Part shown: piece by piece, positions 6,461-6,824 of the stretch
Layout: each line of letters starts with the position of its first letter
How positions within the stretch are numbered: position 1 is the first letter of the stretch
Source: an uncultured beta proteobacterium
Lineage (GTDB): Bacteria; Pseudomonadota; Gammaproteobacteria; Burkholderiales; Burkholderiaceae_C
Length of the DNA stretch: 6,824 nucleotides
Direction: 5' to 3'
NCBI GenBank assembly: GCA_903834645.1
Contig: CAILKA010000190.1
Span: 1-6,824, forward strand
The notes under the pieces: model-generated
Told to the model about the DNA's origin: nothing
What the model saw: only the letters and a program-made list of their open reading frames with translations
Database searches by the model: none
Made by a program: the position numbers and the translations under genes

Positions 6461-6478
6461 GGGGCCGGGGCCGGGGCC
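6461..6478 (+). repeat. Three tandem GGGGCC units between convergent genes
   Basis: GGGGCC is repeated three times without interruption, in the 46-base gap between the TerC stop (6445) and the end of the next minus-strand gene (6492). With GGG runs at 6449-6451 and 6453-6455 just upstream, the plus strand has five G-runs separated by 1-5 bases, meeting the usual G-quadruplex pattern. GGCC units also allow ordinary hairpin pairing. It could help transcription end, but there is no T-tract. Confidence 0.75.
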
Positions 6479-6491
6479 AGCAAGGCGCCGC

Positions 6492-6824
6492 TCAGGCTTC
6501 GCGCAGCGGCGCCTGCTCCGGCTCGTCGGGTGACGGCAGCGCGCTGGCCCGAGCCAGGGCCACCCAGGTGGCGAAATCGATGCGATGCGCGCGCAGGGGC
6601 GCCGGCCGCAGCACCTCGAGCGGCCCGCCGACGGGGTCGTCCTGTGCCTGGGCCGATTGCGCCCCCGCTGCACGCACGCTGCGCGCGGCATGGACCACGA
6701 TCACCCCGCACTCGGCGGGGATCTCCTCGGGCTCGGCAATGCCCGCCTTGAGCACGTACCAGCACTGGCTGGCCAGCGCCAGGTACGCCCCGCGCTTGTC
6801 GGGCTGGCGCAGGTCGGCCAGCAG
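6492..6824 (-). CDS. Unrecognised protein, C-terminal part (start beyond the window)
   Basis: The frame is open from the window edge, where 6824 is the first base of a codon, to the TGA at 6494-6492, giving 110 residues. The GTG at 6755 is an internal valine codon, because good coding sequence continues upstream of it (KRGAYLALASQCWYVLKAG). The segment WYVLKAGIAEPEEIPAECGV followed by IVVHAA, then LEVLRPAPLR and FATWVALARA, is reminiscent of the C-terminal half of MmcB-like or other PD-(D/E)XK-type nuclease-fold proteins. In those, a strand-helix pattern with a 'VP..IP...GLIV' core follows the catalytic residues. That resemblance is weak and the catalytic part would lie outside this window, so I do not name a function. 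The last 20 residues (SPDEPEQAPLREA) look disordered. It converges on the TerC gene. Confidence 0.65.
   Translation of the reverse strand: MLADLRQPDKRGAYLALASQCWYVLKAGIAEPEEIPAECGVIVVHAARSVRAAGAQSAQAQDDPVGGPLEVLRPAPLRAHRIDFATWVALARASALPSPDEPEQAPLREA

Noticed and set aside
5684..6691. 335-residue minus-strand frame opposite the TerC gene
   Set aside because: The plus strand encodes a full TerC protein with both signature motifs; the antisense product is an Asp/His/Arg-rich shadow.

Overview
The window is very GC-rich, with strong G/C preference at third codon positions and many long spurious reading frames opposite the real genes. Protein sequence style (a NatAB-type transporter, an E. coli YgdQ-like TerC protein, a YkgJ cysteine-cluster protein) suggests a betaproteobacterium of the Burkholderiales. 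That placement is inferred from protein resemblance and base composition only. I see no tRNA, rRNA, CRISPR array, insertion sequence, phage gene or attachment site.

Layout. (1) 1-233, plus strand: the 3' end of a ykgJ-type cysteine-cluster gene that begins before the window. (2) 234-268: a short convergent gap with a terminator-like hairpin. (3) 3791 down to 269, minus strand: a tightly coupled three-gene operon. In transcription order it encodes an exported serine alpha/beta-hydrolase of the tripeptidyl-peptidase (TAP) type, a NatA-like ABC ATPase and a NatB-like ABC permease. The junctions are a 4-base ATGA overlap and a 1-base TGATG overlap. (4) 3792-3997: a 206-base gap with hairpins but no convincing promoter. 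(5) 5557 down to 3998, minus strand: an exported thioredoxin-fold protein (WCPPC) with a long helical, partly TPR-like C-terminal region and a second cysteine pair at its C-terminus. (6) 5558-5668: a divergent control region. (7) 5669-6445, plus strand: a TerC/YgdQ-family membrane protein, probably a metal-ion exporter. (8) 6446-6491: a short convergent gap containing three GGGGCC units with G-quadruplex potential. (9) 6824 down to 6492, minus strand: the C-terminal part of an unrecognised protein whose start lies beyond the window.

How the genes may work together. The hydrolase and the two transporter subunits are very probably co-translated, so the peptidase acts in the periplasm beside an ATP-driven exporter in the inner membrane. 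The substrate is unknown; processing and removal of a peptide or small molecule is a reasonable inference. The thioredoxin-fold protein and TerC share a divergent control region and both bear on the cell envelope (thiol redox and metal export). A functional link there is speculative.

Most of this looks like ordinary chromosomal sequence. The points most worth a second look are the hydrolase-NatAB operon and the architecture of the thioredoxin-fold protein. I found no clearly novel defence or mobile system.
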